From Firmicutes bacterium UBA5010 (GTDB taxonomy: Bacteria; Bacillota; Clostridia; Tissierellales; Sedimentibacteraceae), in NCBI GenBank assembly GCA_002396645.1, contig DGYI01000066.1, positions 304-64,303 of the forward strand: DNA of 64,000 nucleotides. Reading direction: 5' to 3'. Numbering within the stretch: position 1 is the stretch's first letter; each line of letters starts with the position of its first letter. Below, piece after piece: positions 41,988-51,023 of the stretch. Both the position numbers and the translations under genes were made by a program. The notes under the pieces are model-generated. The model had not been told where the DNA came from. It did no database searches and saw only the letters and a program-made list of their open reading frames with translations.

Positions 41988-42190
41988 TTTATCAAAGATA
42001 GTTAGCAATGCAATTTCAGATATAATATTGATATTGATTTATAGTAAGAATATGATTATATTTTTGACATTTATTATAATAATTTGAAAAACAGTAAATA
42101 ATTAAATATATATTAAATTCGGTATTTTAAATAATAATAGTTGAATCAGATAAAAAGATATGCTATTATAGCATTGATTATATTTAAAGT

Positions 42191-42220
42191 AAATATAATT
42201 TAAAATAAATATAATTTAAA
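42191..42220 (+). repeat. Tandem 14-bp direct repeat before MarR gene
   Basis: AAATATAATTTAAA occurs at 42191-42204 and again at 42207-42220. It is a candidate operator for the MarR regulator encoded 50 bases downstream. Confidence 0.55.
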
Positions 42221-42269
42221 CTAAATGCATATCAGTAAATAACATAAAATTAACGGAGGTATGAAAATA

Positions 42270-42716
42270 ATGAGTTTTATCGAGTTTAAATCAGAATTAA
42301 TTGACTCTATACTTTTAGTTAAAGCAGGAATTCAGAAGATTATAGACCCGATTGCCAAATCAGAAGGGCTTACAAGCACACAATTATATGTGTTATTCAA
42401 TGTTTGCAGCGGAAATATAAACACTGTAGGCGGGCTTTCAAGAGATTTTGGAGTAAATCAGGGAAATGCTTCTACACTGTGCAAGGATTTAGAGAAAATG
42501 GGTTTAATTACTCGTACTCGCAATTCTAATGATGAAAGAGTTGTAAATATAGAGATTACATCAAAAGGAAGAGAGCTTACCGAAAGATTTGATAAAAAAA
42601 TTGATGATTTAGAAAATCAATTTAACAATATTTCTAAAGAAAAAATTGATATTGTTGTTAAAGGTATTAAAGAATTTGGTGAACTGTTGAGAGACTTAGA
42701 AAGGAAAAGTGAATAA
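42270..42716 (+). CDS. MarR family regulator of the MacB-like transporter
   Basis: 148 residues. Winged-helix core VGGLSRDFGVNQGNASTLCKDLEKMGLITRTRN with a wing SNDERVVNIEITSKG. Start 42270 has GGAGGT at 9 bases. The gene ends 2 bases before the ABC transporter gene, so it probably controls that exporter in response to its substrate. Confidence 0.88.
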   Translation: MSFIEFKSELIDSILLVKAGIQKIIDPIAKSEGLTSTQLYVLFNVCSGNINTVGGLSRDFGVNQGNASTLCKDLEKMGLITRTRNSNDERVVNIEITSKGRELTERFDKKIDDLENQFNNISKEKIDIVVKGIKEFGELLRDLERKSE

Positions 42717-42718
42717 TA

Positions 42719-45079
42719 ATGCTAGAATTAAAAAATATAAAGAAAAGCTATACAGTAGGGGATATAAAAACCAAGGCTCTGGATGGAATTGATATTGCTT
42801 TTCGTGACAAAGAATTTGTGGCGATTTTAGGGGCATCAGGCAGCGGTAAAACCACATGCTTAAATATAATCGGAGGCTTGGACAGATACGACAGCGGTGA
42901 GTTAATTATAAAAGGCAAAAAAACTAAGGACTTTAAAGATGTAGATTGGGACGCATACAGAAATCATTCCATAGGCTTTGTTTTTCAAAACTATAATCTT
43001 ATATCCCATATAAGTATTGTAGATAATGTTGAATTAGGAATGACTTTGGGGGGAATATCGAAAGCTGAGCGAAACAAGAAAGCTATTGAGATTTTAAAAA
43101 AGGTTGGCTTAGGAGATCACCTGCATAAAAAGCCGAATCAATTGTCCGGAGGGCAGATGCAAAGAGTTGCAATAGCCAGAGCTTTGACTAACGAGCCGGA
43201 AATCTTGCTTTGTGATGAGCCTACGGGAGCGTTAGACAGTCAAACAAGCGCTCAAATCATGGATTTGATAAAGGAAATTTCACAAGACAGATTAGTAATT
43301 ATGGTAACACATAATCCCGATATAGCTGATCAGTATGCTGACAGAATAGTAAGATTTCAAGACGGAAAAATAATTTCCGACAGCAATCCGTATAATGAAA
43401 ACGGTGTAAAATATGAATTTAGTCTGAAAAGAACCAGCATGAGCTTCTTAACCGCTCTGAAGCTATCTTTTAATAATATTAAAACAAAAAAAGGAAGAAC
43501 GTTTCTTACGGCTTTTGCTTCCAGCATTGGTATAATCGGTATTGCCGTGATTTTAAGTCTTTCAACCGGTTTTCAGACTAAAATCGACGAGTTTCAAAAC
43601 GATGCAATGAATGAATTCCCGATTATGATTTCACAAGGTCAAATGCAAGTTGATGCTGAAAGCATGAAAGATATGAGAGCTCAAATGATGGGAAAAAGAG
43701 AATATGTAGATTCAGACGAAGTTTTTCTGTATGACCCTGCAGAAATGAGCATAATACATCATAATATTTTGGCGGAGGAATTTATAGATTATATTAATAA
43801 TGTAGATCCGTCTATTGCCGGCAGTATTGGTTATGTCCGCATAACGAATATGAATTTAATCAGAAAAACAGATGATAATATAGCTCCTGTGAGCATCACA
43901 TCAGGGCTCATGGGCATGGCTTCCGGCTCTATGGGCGGCAATATGTCAAATATGTCTAATATGAGCAACATGGCATTGTCCTCATATCCGATTGAAACCA
44001 ACAAAGATGGCAAAAAATATTTAGAGAAAAATTATGAATTAGTTGCAGGTGAATATCCTAAGGATGAATTTGAACTTGTATTGCTCGTAGATACAAGAAA
44101 CAGAATCAATTTTCAGACTTTAAAAGACCTGGGATTTGATACGGATAATATTGAAAGTATTAAATTTGACGATATTGTAGGCACCGAATTTAAACTTATA
44201 AATAATAATGACTTTTATGAAAAAACACAATTCGGAACATACTTACCAAGCAGCGACTATTCTGAGATGTATGATTCCGAAAATAGTAAAACTTTGAAAA
44301 TAAGCGGTATTGTCAGACAAGACAAAGAAAGCGACGTTGCACTTTTAGCTCCCGGACTTGTTTATAGCGATAAGCTATTACAGGTTGTTATAGATGAGAA
44401 CATGGAATCTGATATTGTCAAGTCTCAAAAAGAAGCTAAGCATAATATTATGACAATGCAAGAAATAAGCACTGAAGAAAAAGAGTCGTTTATATCGTAT
44501 TTGGGCGGCAGCTATAAACCTGTTATGGTAATGATATACCCTAATGGATTTGAAGAAAAAGATTTACTTACACAATATTTAGATGGCTATAATAAAGATA
44601 AGGCAAAAGAAGACCAAATCATTTACACCGATCTTGCTTCAACTATATCCTCAATGAGTGCGGGAATAATGGATGCAATAACTATAGTCTTAATATCCTT
44701 TGCCGCTATATCCTTAGTTGTAAGTCTTATTATGATAAGTATTATTACTTATGTATCAGTATTGGAAAGAACAAAAGAAATAGGTATTTTAAGAGCCTTG
44801 GGTGCAAGAAAGAAAGATATAACCCGTGTTTTTGATGCAGAAACATGCATTCTCGGTGTTTTCTCGGGAACTTTGGGAGTAGTGATTGCTTATCTTTCAA
44901 CTTTCCCTATTAATTCAATTATTTATGATTTGACAGAATTGAAAAACGTATCAAATCTGCAATTGATACATGCGGTTGCTCTGGTTATTTTAAGTACAGT
45001 GCTGACAATGCTGGGTGGTCATATCCCTGCTAAAATGGCTTCGAGAAAAGATGCTGTTGAAGCATTAAGAAGTGAATAA
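42719..45079 (+). CDS. MacB-like ABC transporter, fused ATPase and permease
   Basis: 786 residues. The ATPase (about 1-225) has Walker A GASGSGKTT, signature LSGGQMQRVAIARAL and Walker B LLCDEPTGALD. The MacB-type permease has a first helix near 250-275, a large extracytoplasmic domain (about 280-640) and three C-terminal FtsX helices (motif ERTKEIGILRALGARKKDI). The extracytoplasmic domain carries a Met-rich run, MGGNMSNMSNMSNMA (about residues 400-415). It is coupled to the MarR regulator and likely exports a toxic compound or peptide. Confidence 0.9.
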   Translation: MLELKNIKKSYTVGDIKTKALDGIDIAFRDKEFVAILGASGSGKTTCLNIIGGLDRYDSGELIIKGKKTKDFKDVDWDAYRNHSIGFVFQNYNLISHISIVDNVELGMTLGGISKAERNKKAIEILKKVGLGDHLHKKPNQLSGGQMQRVAIARALTNEPEILLCDEPTGALDSQTSAQIMDLIKEISQDRLVIMVTHNPDIADQYADRIVRFQDGKIISDSNPYNENGVKYEFSLKRTSMSFLTALKLSFNNIKTKKGRTFLTAFASSIGIIGIAVILSLSTGFQTKIDEFQNDAMNEFPIMISQGQMQVDAESMKDMRAQMMGKREYVDSDEVFLYDPAEMSIIHHNILAEEFIDYINNVDPSIAGSIGYVRITNMNLIRKTDDNIAPVSITSGLMGMASGSMGGNMSNMSNMSNMALSSYPIETNKDGKKYLEKNYELVAGEYPKDEFELVLLVDTRNRINFQTLKDLGFDTDNIESIKFDDIVGTEFKLINNNDFYEKTQFGTYLPSSDYSEMYDSENSKTLKISGIVRQDKESDVALLAPGLVYSDKLLQVVIDENMESDIVKSQKEAKHNIMTMQEISTEEKESFISYLGGSYKPVMVMIYPNGFEEKDLLTQYLDGYNKDKAKEDQIIYTDLASTISSMSAGIMDAITIVLISFAAISLVVSLIMISIITYVSVLERTKEIGILRALGARKKDITRVFDAETCILGVFSGTLGVVIAYLSTFPINSIIYDLTELKNVSNLQLIHAVALVILSTVLTMLGGHIPAKMASRKDAVEALRSE

Positions 45080-45133
45080 TAAATAAAATGTTATTGTTAT
45101 GGTATTTAATTACCTGAAAGAAAGGGGAAAATT

Positions 45134-45613
45134 ATGAGCATTTATGATTTTAAAGTCAGAAATAATAAAGGAGAAATAGTATCCCTGTCAGAATATAAAG
45201 GAAAGGTACTGCTTGTTGTCAACACAGCAACTAAATGCGGATTCACTCCTCAATACAAAGAATTGCAGGATATATACGAAAAGTATAACGGCAAGGGTTT
45301 TGAAATTCTCGATTTTCCATGCAATCAATTTGCAAATCAGGCTTCAGGAACAGACGAAGAAATAGCTAAGTTCTGTACAGGTCTTTTTGGAATTACATTT
45401 CAGCAATTTGCTAAAATTGATGTTAACGGCAAGAATGAAAGCGAGCTTTATTCATGGCTTAAGTCTCAAAAAGGCGGAATTTTTAACACTAATATCAAAT
45501 GGAACTTTACAAAATTTTTAATAAATAAAAATGGAGAGGTGATAGCTCGTTACTCTCCGAACAGAAAGCCGGCAGATATCGAAAATGATATCATAAAGCT
45601 TTTAAATGAATAA
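45134..45613 (+). CDS. Glutathione peroxidase family thiol peroxidase
   Basis: 159 residues. The active-site block NTATKCGFTPQY has the peroxidatic Cys at about residue 36. The second block FPCNQFANQ and the WNFTKFLI block supply the catalytic Gln, Trp and Asn. It is the Cys (non-seleno) form without the dimerisation loop, which normally uses thioredoxin and reduces lipid or organic peroxides. It sits alone between the MacB-like gene and a terminator and fits the stress theme of this region. Confidence 0.95.
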   Translation: MSIYDFKVRNNKGEIVSLSEYKGKVLLVVNTATKCGFTPQYKELQDIYEKYNGKGFEILDFPCNQFANQASGTDEEIAKFCTGLFGITFQQFAKIDVNGKNESELYSWLKSQKGGIFNTNIKWNFTKFLINKNGEVIARYSPNRKPADIENDIIKLLNE

Positions 45614-45636
45614 AGAATAAAATAGATTAATGAGAA

Positions 45637-45672
45637 AATAACCAATCTTGTAAAAAAGATTGGTTATTTTTT
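45637..45672. terminator. Terminator between converging genes
   Basis: AATAACCAATCTT/AAGATTGGTTATT stem with flanking A/T runs. Confidence 0.85.
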
Positions 45673-45711
45673 TATTAAAATACAATAAATTAAGGGCTGA
45701 TTAAAGACAAA

Positions 45712-46902
45712 CTAATTGGTAAAGTTGTCAAAATATCCTTGAACAAGCACTACAGGCGTTCCTTTGTCTCCTGAGCCGCTTGTTAAATCGCACAATGAGC
45801 CGATTAAATCTGTTAGGCGTCTCGGAGTTGTGCCTTGTGATGCCATGTTTCCAACAAGATTATCATTTTTTTGTTTTATGCTGTTTGATATAGCCTCTCT
45901 TAAAGCTTCTCCACTTAAATCCTTGAAGTCATTGTCAGCAAGATATTTTAACTTTAATTCATTAGGAGTTCCTTCAAGTCCCGGTGTATAAGCAGGTGAT
46001 ACGACAGGATCCGCAAGCTCCCAGATTTTTCCTTGAGGATCTTTGAAAGCTCCGTCTCCGTATACCATAACTTCAACACATTTTCCTGTAAGCTCTAAAA
46101 TTTGCTTTTGTATATCTTCAACTAAATCGTTGCATTCACGAGGGAAAAGCTTAATGGTATTCTCGGTAGATTTATTTGAGCCTAATAAACCGTATGCTTT
46201 ATTATATCCGCTTCCATCTATGCTTTCGTTTAATATATCATCTAATCCGCAAACAGTTTTTGCTCCGTTCGCTAAAAGTATTCTTTTTGTACGTACGCGA
46301 GTGTGTATATCGCAGTTTACTATATTATCGGCATAGTCCAATATTGTTTTAGGCTGATTGGCAAATATGACCTCAAGCTCTGCTCCGGCCTCTTTGATTA
46401 ACTGACTGTAATATTCAACGTAGTCAACACCTGTAAACGGATGCTTGTTTTCTCCGAATAACTCTCTGTATTTTTCCAATGTCAAAACATCACTATATGG
46501 ATTTATTCCGGCTTCGTCCAATGCGTCTAAGGAAACAAGCTCATTTCCTACCTCATCACTTGGGTAGCTCAGCATCAAAACAACTTTTTTAGCTCCCATA
46601 GCAATTCCCTTTAAGCATATAGCAAAACGGTTACGAGATAGAATCGGGAATATTATACCGATTTTTTCTCCGCCCAGCTTATTTTTTACGTCCTTTGCAA
46701 TAGCCTCGACAGATACATAGTTTCCCTGTGCTCTTGCAACTATAGATTCGGTTACAGATATAACATCTCTGTCTCTTAGCTCAAAGCCTTCTGATTTAGC
46801 TGCATCAAGCACGCTTTCAACTACTATTTTCGCAAGATCATCTCCTTGACGAATTATTGGGCATCTTATACCTCTGGATACAGTTCCGACTTTTCTTTCC
46901 AT
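45712..46902 (-). CDS. CofE-like (coenzyme F420:gamma-glutamyl ligase family) protein
   Basis: About 396 residues. The family pattern is seen in RDVISVTESIVARAQGNYV near the N terminus (ligand and metal region), SRNRFAICLKGIA, and later VMVYGDGAFKDPQGKIWELADPVV. CofE adds glutamate to F420-0, but members in Firmicutes lacking the rest of the F420 pathway have unknown substrates, and no other F420 gene is in the window. The start is uncertain: an ATG at 46914 is only 1 base from AAAGGAGG, and the next at 46902 gives 13 bases. Both lie at the leader element, copy B. Confidence 0.75.
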   Translation of the reverse strand: MERKVGTVSRGIRCPIIRQGDDLAKIVVESVLDAAKSEGFELRDRDVISVTESIVARAQGNYVSVEAIAKDVKNKLGGEKIGIIFPILSRNRFAICLKGIAMGAKKVVLMLSYPSDEVGNELVSLDALDEAGINPYSDVLTLEKYRELFGENKHPFTGVDYVEYYSQLIKEAGAELEVIFANQPKTILDYADNIVNCDIHTRVRTKRILLANGAKTVCGLDDILNESIDGSGYNKAYGLLGSNKSTENTIKLFPRECNDLVEDIQKQILELTGKCVEVMVYGDGAFKDPQGKIWELADPVVSPAYTPGLEGTPNELKLKYLADNDFKDLSGEALREAISNSIKQKNDNLVGNMASQGTTPRRLTDLIGSLCDLTSGSGDKGTPVVLVQGYFDNFTN

Positions 46903-46906
46903 ACTT

Positions 46907-46963
46907 ATGTCCATGCCTCCTTTGCACAAAGAACCATGAAAAATTTGTGCATGGACTCGGTGC
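46907..46963 (-). ncRNA. Conserved two-stem leader element, copy B
   Basis: On the minus strand, 46963-46943 matches copy A at 20 of 21 bases (GCACCGAGTCCATGC then ACAAAT). It is followed by TTTGTGCA, the bulge AAGGAGG and CATGGAC. GTCCATG pairs with CATGGAC, and TGCACAAA with TTTGTGCA. The bulge between the stems is the ribosome binding site of the CofE-like gene, and the outer stem contains an ATG. This favours translational control. Confidence 0.55.
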
Positions 46964-47155
46964 TTATTTTTTTTATTTGTATCATTTCTTTCAACCTCTC
47001 CTCCATATAATGAAATTCATTGAAGCACACTTCACTTTCTGTACACAGTAACAGTGCTTATTTAAATTGTTTGACAAACTTATACTGTTATTATATTATA
47101 AAATTATTCATAAGTAAAATTAAATAATAAATGAAATGATATAAGGAGAACTTAT

Positions 47156-48028
47156 ATGAATATAAAACTGGGTCAATACAAAATATTTAATGAAGCGGCT
47201 TCTACCTTGTCTTTCTCATTAGCTGCCAAAAACTTATTCATGTCACAGTCAGCCGTTTCACAGGCGATTAATTCGCTGGAAAAGGAACTGGATACAGCTT
47301 TATTTATTCGCAGATCAAAAGGGATCAATCTGACAAAGGAAGGTCTTATCTTACATCAGCATATAAATAGTGCCCTTGAGCTGATTACAAGTGCGGAAAA
47401 TCAAATATTAAACTTTAAGGATTTAAAGGACGGAGAGCTGACAATCGGCGCAAGCGATACTATAAGTCAATATTTTCTCACTCAGTTTTTAGTTTTATTC
47501 CACAAGAGATATCCAAACGTAAAAATCAAGGTTTTAAACAGAACAAGCTTAGAGATGATAGAGCTTATTAAATCAGGACAAATTGACCTCGGATTTTTGA
47601 ATATGCCGATAGAAGACGAATCCTTGACCATAAAAGAATGTCTTAAGGTGCACGATATATTTGTTTCATCAAAGAAAGAAAATAAGATTTATTCAGATAA
47701 AGAGATATCTCAAATGCCGCTGATACTGATAGAAAAAAATACAAGCTCAAGACAATTTATAGATAATCATTTCGCAAAAAGCGGAATACTTCTGCAGCCG
47801 AAGATAGAATTGGGTGCCCATGAATTACTGCTGAAATTAGCACAAGTGGGCTTAGGAATATCCTGTGTTATAAAAGAATTCTCCACAGAGTATCTGAATC
47901 AAGGCTCAGTACATGAGATTAGATTAGAAAAGCCTTTGCCTGAAAGAAGCATAGCGTATGCCTATCTAAAAAGGCGAACGCTTTCAGCGTCATCGACTAA
48001 GTTTATTGAACTTTTAAATAATGCTTGA
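47156..48028 (+). CDS. LysR family transcriptional regulator
   Basis: 290 residues. N-terminal HTH_1 domain (LSFSLAAKNLFMSQSAVSQAINSLEKELDTALFIRR) and LysR substrate-binding domain (about 90-290; GELTIGASDTIS, QIDLGFLNMPI). It is divergent from the CofE-like gene and so may regulate it. It is followed directly by the promoter of the siderophore importer. The effector is unknown. Confidence 0.92.
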   Translation: MNIKLGQYKIFNEAASTLSFSLAAKNLFMSQSAVSQAINSLEKELDTALFIRRSKGINLTKEGLILHQHINSALELITSAENQILNFKDLKDGELTIGASDTISQYFLTQFLVLFHKRYPNVKIKVLNRTSLEMIELIKSGQIDLGFLNMPIEDESLTIKECLKVHDIFVSSKKENKIYSDKEISQMPLILIEKNTSSRQFIDNHFAKSGILLQPKIELGAHELLLKLAQVGLGISCVIKEFSTEYLNQGSVHEIRLEKPLPERSIAYAYLKRRTLSASSTKFIELLNNA

Positions 48029-48043
48029 TGAAGAAATTACCAA

Positions 48044-48072
48044 TTGACAAGCAGGAGATAATTAAATATAAT
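48044..48072 (+). promoter_or_regulatory. Consensus promoter of the second siderophore importer
   Basis: TTGACA (48044-48049), 17 bases, TATAAT (48067-48072). The -35 lies just after the LysR stop codon. Confidence 0.85.
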
Positions 48073-48073
48073 A

Positions 48074-48089
48074 GTTAGCAATGGCTAAC
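48074..48089 (+). promoter_or_regulatory. GTTAGC-N4-GCTAAC operator, copy 1 of 3
   Basis: GTTAGC-AATG-GCTAAC, perfect palindrome starting 2 bases after the -10. Confidence 0.75.
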
Positions 48090-48110
48090 AGCTATATTTT
48101 TTTAACATGC

Positions 48111-48128
48111 AGTTAGTTATTGCTAACT
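48111..48128 (+). promoter_or_regulatory. GTTAGC-type operator, copy 2 of 3
   Basis: AGTTAGT-TATT-GCTAACT, one mismatch from the palindrome. Confidence 0.6.
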
Positions 48129-48184
48129 TTTGCATATTTGAAATATCAGCAAAATATAAAATATTAAGCTATATCTCGCATTTA

Positions 48185-48202
48185 AGTTAGCAAGAAGTAA
48201 CT
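48185..48202 (+). promoter_or_regulatory. GTTAGC-type operator, copy 3 of 3 (degenerate)
   Basis: AGTTAGC-AAGA-AGTAACT, two mismatches in the right arm, 22 bases before the permease start codon. Confidence 0.45.
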
Positions 48203-48223
48203 AAAAAGAAAAGGAAAGAGCAT

Positions 48224-49177
48224 ATGAAAAAAAGACTGGTTTTACTTACAGCCTTAATTATCTTAGGAATTATTTCCTTAACTATAGGGGTAAAGGATTT
48301 TAGCATATCAGGATTGATAAGCGGAAATTATGATGATATATACATATTGCTGATAAGCAGACTCCCGAGATTGCTTAGTATACTTATAACAGGAGCGGGT
48401 TTGAGTATCTCAGGTCAAATAATGCAGACCATAACAGGAAATAAATTCGCTTCTCCCTCCACTGCAGGAACCATGGAGTGGTGCAAGCTTGGAGTTCTTA
48501 TAGCTATATTTATAGCCGGCGGACAAGCTAAGATATTAAAAATAGCAATAGCATTTTTAGTGGCGTTTCTCGGGAATTTATTATTTATATATATAATTCA
48601 AAGAATAAAGCTTAAAAGTGCAATAATGGTTCCGTTAATAGGACTTATGCTGGGCAGTGTCGTAAGTTCATTTGCAACATTTGCTGCCTATAGATTTGAC
48701 CTCATACAAAACATTTCATCCTGGCTTCAAGGAAGTTTTTCCTTAATAATCAAAGGGAATTATGAAATATTGTATCTGGGCATACCCTTAGTTATTATGG
48801 CGTATTTCTATGCAGGAAAATTTACTCTTGCAGGAATGGGAGAAAGCTTTGCCACAAATCTGGGAATAAATTATAAAAAAATTATTTTGCTTGGGATGCT
48901 AATAGTATCCATGCTGACTGCAATTATTGTCGTAACAATTGGAAATATCGCGTTTGTAGGATTGATTATACCGAATCTGGTTTCGATGTACCGCGGAGAT
49001 AATCTTAAATACACATTGGCAGATACAGCTATTTTAGGGTCCTTATTTTTGCTTTTATGCGACATTATAGGAAGAATTATAATCTATCCTTATGAAGTTT
49101 CAATAAGCTTAATCGTAAGTATCTTAGGAAGCATTATATTCCTGTTTATTATTTTCTCAAAGAAAGGCAGGGCATAG
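48224..49177 (+). CDS. yclN: Iron-siderophore ABC permease, YclN/CeuB-like
   Basis: A 317-residue FecCD-type permease with about eight to nine helices. The conserved N-terminal SRLPRLLSILITGAGLSISGQIMQ and late FVGLIIPNLVSMYRGDN blocks are present. It is the first gene of a four-gene set in the order permease, permease, ATPase, binding protein, as in Bacillus yclNOPQ and Campylobacter ceuBCDE, which import catecholate-type siderophores. The next gene follows after 1 base. The promoter carries three GTTAGC-type boxes, so it is probably iron-regulated. Confidence 0.88.
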   Translation: MKKRLVLLTALIILGIISLTIGVKDFSISGLISGNYDDIYILLISRLPRLLSILITGAGLSISGQIMQTITGNKFASPSTAGTMEWCKLGVLIAIFIAGGQAKILKIAIAFLVAFLGNLLFIYIIQRIKLKSAIMVPLIGLMLGSVVSSFATFAAYRFDLIQNISSWLQGSFSLIIKGNYEILYLGIPLVIMAYFYAGKFTLAGMGESFATNLGINYKKIILLGMLIVSMLTAIIVVTIGNIAFVGLIIPNLVSMYRGDNLKYTLADTAILGSLFLLLCDIIGRIIIYPYEVSISLIVSILGSIIFLFIIFSKKGRA

Positions 49178-49178
49178 T

Positions 49179-50150
49179 ATGAAGAACTTAAAGTTTGATA
49201 AAAAGGCAGTTATTATAATACTGATTCTTTCGGCAGCCTTTCTGATATTTAGCTCTATGTTTCTGTTTATCGGCTTAAATCAAAAAAATATTTCTTTCTT
49301 TCTGCCTAAAAGATTTATAAAGGTTGCAACGATAGTTTTAGTCAGCTACTGTGTAGGCTATTCATCTGTAAGCTTTCAAACTATAACCAATAACAGACTT
49401 TTAACTCCGAGTGTAATCGGGCTTGATGCTCTGTATATGTTTATCCAGACAGTTATAGTTATGTTCATAGGAACAGGGACAATTTCAATGATGACGGGAT
49501 ATACCAACTTCATTATTTCCGTGATTGCAATGATTTTAAGCTCTTGTTTGCTGTTTTTAGTATTGTTTAAGAAAGAACAGACAAATATATATTTTCTGAT
49601 TTTAGTAGGAATTATAATCGGTACCCTCTTTAATGGGATGGCAACATTCATGCAGGTCATAATGGACCCTAACGAATTTTCAAGTCTTCAGGACAAAATG
49701 TTTGCAAGCTTTAATAATATCAATGAAAATTTGCTGGGCATAAGTGCGATAATCGTGCTTCTTTGTATAATTTTTACAATCAAGGATAATTCAAAGCTTG
49801 ATGTAATATCCTTAGGGCAGGATCACGCGATTAATTTAGGTGTAAATTATTATAAGTTTGTGCTTAGAAATCTGATTGTTATTTCAATTTTGGTATCTGT
49901 TTCCACAGCCTTAGTCGGTCCGATAACATTTTTGGGAATATTAGTTGTCAGCGTTTCGAGAAAACTGCATGATACCTACAAGCATAAATATCGAATAGTG
50001 ATTACCTTCTTATTCAGTGCGGTAATACTTATGGCCGCGTTGTTATTTACAGAGCGAGTTATAAAGTTCAGCACTACAATCAGTGTAATAATCAACTTTG
50101 TTGGAGGTATCATATTTATTTACATGATATTGAAGGAGAAAAGAGTATGA
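49179..50150 (+). CDS. yclO: Iron-siderophore ABC permease, YclO/CeuC-like
   Basis: 323 residues, the second FecCD-type permease, pairing with the upstream one. Segments VLVSYCVGYSSVSFQTITNNRLLTPSVIG and VGPITFLGILVVSVSRKLH match the family. As in YclO/CeuC it is shorter at the N-terminal ordered block than BtuC. It overlaps the ATPase gene by 4 bases. Confidence 0.88.
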   Translation: MKNLKFDKKAVIIILILSAAFLIFSSMFLFIGLNQKNISFFLPKRFIKVATIVLVSYCVGYSSVSFQTITNNRLLTPSVIGLDALYMFIQTVIVMFIGTGTISMMTGYTNFIISVIAMILSSCLLFLVLFKKEQTNIYFLILVGIIIGTLFNGMATFMQVIMDPNEFSSLQDKMFASFNNINENLLGISAIIVLLCIIFTIKDNSKLDVISLGQDHAINLGVNYYKFVLRNLIVISILVSVSTALVGPITFLGILVVSVSRKLHDTYKHKYRIVITFLFSAVILMAALLFTERVIKFSTTISVIINFVGGIIFIYMILKEKRV

Positions 50151-50905
50151 TTCAAACAGATAAATTAGTAAAAATTTATGGCGAAAAAAAGGTAGTTGAA
50201 GATGTCAGTATAAAATTGCCTGAAGGAAAATTAATTGCTTTTATAGGAAGCAACGGAGCTGGCAAAAGTACACTTATATCAATTATGAGCCGTACTCTGG
50301 CAAAAACCTCGGGCAATGTTTTGATAGATGAAAAGGAAATAAGCAAATGGGATAACAATAAACTTTCTCAAAGATTGTCAATCCTGAAGCAGTCCAATCA
50401 CCTCAATATACGTTTAACAGTCAGAGAATTGGTCAGCTTCGGAAGATTTCCCTATTCACAGGACAGGCTGACAAAAGAGGATATAAAGCATGTCGATGCT
50501 GCTTTATCATATTTAGATCTGCAGGATCTTGAAAACTCATATTTAGATGAACTTAGCGGCGGACAAAGACAAATGGCATATATAGCAATGGTTATAGCTC
50601 AGGATACAGAGTATATATTCCTTGATGAACCGCTTAACAATCTTGATATGAAACATTCAGTCAAGATTATGAAAATCTTAAAAAAATTAGTTGATGAAAT
50701 GAATAAGACCATTATGGTCGTAATTCATGATATAAATTTTGTTTCTTGCTATGCCGATTACGTCGTGGCAATGAAGAAAGGAAGGGTGATAAGAGAAGGT
50801 AAAACAGAAGAAATTATCAATAAAGATGTTTTGAGAGAAGTGTACGGTATGGACATAGATGTTGAATCGATAGACGGTAAAAACATATGTCTGTATTACA
50901 AATAA
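50147..50905 (+). CDS. yclP: Iron-siderophore ABC ATPase, YclP/CeuD-like
   Basis: 252 residues with a complete set of motifs: Walker A GSNGAGKSTL, signature LSGGQRQMAYIAMV, Walker B YIFLDEPLNNLD and H-loop VIHDINF. Unlike the split ATPase at 20070/36672, this one is intact, and could in principle serve the other importer as well. The binding protein follows after a 118-base gap that holds leader element copy C. Confidence 0.92.
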   Translation: MIQTDKLVKIYGEKKVVEDVSIKLPEGKLIAFIGSNGAGKSTLISIMSRTLAKTSGNVLIDEKEISKWDNNKLSQRLSILKQSNHLNIRLTVRELVSFGRFPYSQDRLTKEDIKHVDAALSYLDLQDLENSYLDELSGGQRQMAYIAMVIAQDTEYIFLDEPLNNLDMKHSVKIMKILKKLVDEMNKTIMVVIHDINFVSCYADYVVAMKKGRVIREGKTEEIINKDVLREVYGMDIDVESIDGKNICLYYK

Positions 50906-50956
50906 TTATTAATAAAATTTTAGGAGCAAGGGTAAAAAAATTTAAAATAAAAGTAT

Positions 50957-51010
50957 GCCCTGACTCTATGCACAAATATATAAAATTTTTGTGCAAAATA
51001 TAACATGGAG
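50957..51010 (+). ncRNA. Conserved two-stem leader element, copy C
   Basis: The 5' part GCCCTGACTCTATGCAC and the 3' part TTGTGCA-AAATATAA-CATGGAG match copies A and B. CTCTATG pairs with CATGGAG, so the outer base pair is C-G where copy B has G-C, a compensatory change. TGCACAAA/TTTGTGCA is perfect. The ribosome binding site GGAGG overlaps the outer stem, 13 bases before the yclQ-like start. Confidence 0.5.
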
Positions 51011-51023
51011 GAAAATATAAAAA

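Noticed and set aside
42000..42015. GTTAGCAATGC after the kinase terminator
   Set aside because: Single half-site without a partner arm and not in a promoter.
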